Origin: Dolichospermum sp. FACHB-1091
GTDB lineage: Bacteria > Cyanobacteriota > Cyanobacteriia > Cyanobacteriales > Nostocaceae
Direction: 5' to 3'
Length of the DNA: 34,471 nt
NCBI RefSeq assembly: GCF_014697585.1
Contig: NZ_JACJSB010000040.1
Coordinates: 1 to 34,471, forward strand
A model generated the notes under the pieces. The model worked only from the letters and a program-made list of their open reading frames with translations, had not been told where the DNA came from and did no database searches. A program made the position numbers and the translations under genes. The first letter of the stretch is position 1. The number at the start of each line of letters is the position of its first letter. This document shows, in pieces, positions 34,116 to 34,471 of this stretch.

Positions 34116-34154
34116 ATAGACAAACCTGTACACTCATAGACAAACCTATGAGTG
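34116..34154 (+). repeat. Direct repeat and hairpin at the element's left end
   Basis: ATAGACAAACCT occurs twice (34116-34127 and 34136-34147). The second copy lies in the centre of a perfect 9-bp stem, CACTCATAG (34131-34139) / CTATGAGTG (34146-34154), with a 6-nt loop. End hairpins and short direct repeats are recognition sites of the recombinase in such elements. The stem covers the first ATG of the encoded protein. Confidence 0.75.
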
Positions 34155-34471
34155 ACTTTATGTTTAAACCTCATGAATTTGCTAAAAAAATCGGAGTTTC
34201 AGTCAAGACCTTGCAAAGATGGGATGTTGAAGGAAGACTTCCAGCCAAAAGAACATTGTCGGGGCATCGTTTTTATACTGAAGATGATTTACTGATTACC
34301 CAGGGATTAAAACCTGTTAATTGGGGTTTAGCTACTTGGGCTTCTTTGCATAAAGATAGATTAAAGCCAAACAAATATATCCTCAAAAAATTCTTTAATA
34401 ACCATGTAAAACCTGAATTGGCATGGATTAAAGAAAAAGGTATTTGTCAGAAAATCACTCAATACGCCTTT
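34148..34471 (+). CDS. MerR-type HTH fused to a TnpB-like segment (partial, 3' end outside window)
   Basis: 108 codons open to the window edge; starts possible at ATG 34148 or 34160. The first about 48 residues (MFKPHEFAKKIGVSVKTLQR, then WDVEGRLPAKRTLSGHRFY and TEDDLL) form the MerR-like winged helix found at the N-terminus of IS607 TnpA serine recombinases. Instead of the expected catalytic start (V-Y-C-R-V-S-S) the same frame continues KPVNWGLATWASLHKDRLKP and FFNNHVKPELAWIKEKGI, then CQKITQYAF, which resembles the N-terminal helical region of TnpB RNA-guided nucleases. No frameshift is needed. Either a deletion fused tnpA to tnpB or this is a stable HTH-TnpB architecture. Confidence 0.68.
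   Translation, partial: MSDFMFKPHEFAKKIGVSVKTLQRWDVEGRLPAKRTLSGHRFYTEDDLLITQGLKPVNWGLATWASLHKDRLKPNKYILKKFFNNHVKPELAWIKEKGICQKITQYAF

Larger units (their letters stand above)
34100..34471 (+). mobile_element. Left end of an IS607/TnpB-type element, runs off the window
   Basis: The left boundary is inferred near 34096-34108, where the methyltransferase reading is lost. The element has a 12-bp direct repeat and a perfect hairpin near its end and encodes a helix-turn-helix/TnpB-like protein. IS607 elements typically lack long terminal inverted repeats and target duplications; the right end is not in the window. Confidence 0.6.

Noticed and set aside
34148-34300. Chromosomal MerR-type regulator
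   Set aside because: The same frame continues into TnpB-like sequence and sits behind a transposon-type end hairpin, so a mobile-element protein is more likely.

Overview
The window looks like a piece of a filamentous, heterocyst-type cyanobacterial chromosome (Nostocales; Anabaena/Dolichospermum-like is my inference). The evidence is visibly AT-rich DNA, repeated HIP1 octamers (GCGATCGC, e.g. near 4573, 11533, 12832, 22472 and 22811), short tandem repeats of the GGGAATA and CTCTGCGN kinds in intergenic DNA, and protein families typical of the phylum (FtsH, Uma2, DUF29, cyanobacterial PemK modules). No RNA genes or CRISPR arrays were seen.

Left part (1-11475) is housekeeping plus small accessory genes. 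A decayed AbrB/MazE antitoxin remnant is followed by a secreted phosphodiester-glycosidase-family protein and moeA on the + strand. On the - strand come an unrecognised two-gene unit (104 aa + 154 aa), a PemK/MazF toxin with its antitoxin, an FtsH protease, a membrane-anchored TPR-like protein, acetate kinase, and a universal stress protein. The leader of the stress protein carries a good match to the ydaO/yuaA (cyclic di-AMP) riboswitch. A 450-bp stretch (9707-10160) is a nest of palindromic, MITE-like repeats. cinA follows on the + strand.

An 860-bp gene-free stretch (11476-12339) leads into the right part (12340-34108), one long + strand surface-polysaccharide locus. It has an ABC-type export pair (Wzm-like permease and Wzt-like ATPase with a C-terminal glycan-binding domain), about six glycosyltransferases, two sugar-nucleotide SDR epimerase/dehydratases, four methyltransferase genes (one frameshifted, one truncated), a membrane acyltransferase, and a sialic-acid-like (nonulosonate) module. 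That module is a CMP-sugar synthetase (NeuA-like), a four-part CBS-NeuB-SAF-TIM barrel fusion, and a DUF115/Maf-like protein that could be the transferase. Together these suggest an exported glycan decorated with a nonulosonic acid, methyl and acyl groups. Wzx/Wzy and an initiating phosphoglycosyltransferase are not seen in the window, which fits ABC-dependent export.

The locus shows active decay and rearrangement: a 3' remnant of a second epimerase, a Uma2 gene broken by a 7-bp tandem duplication, a TylF-type methyltransferase frameshifted at a G7 tract, an apparent mosaic wzt, an orphan 56-codon fragment, and a methyltransferase cut off by an IS607/TnpB-like element at the right edge. That element appears to encode a MerR-type helix-turn-helix fused directly to a TnpB-like segment, with a perfect hairpin and a 12-bp direct repeat at its left end.
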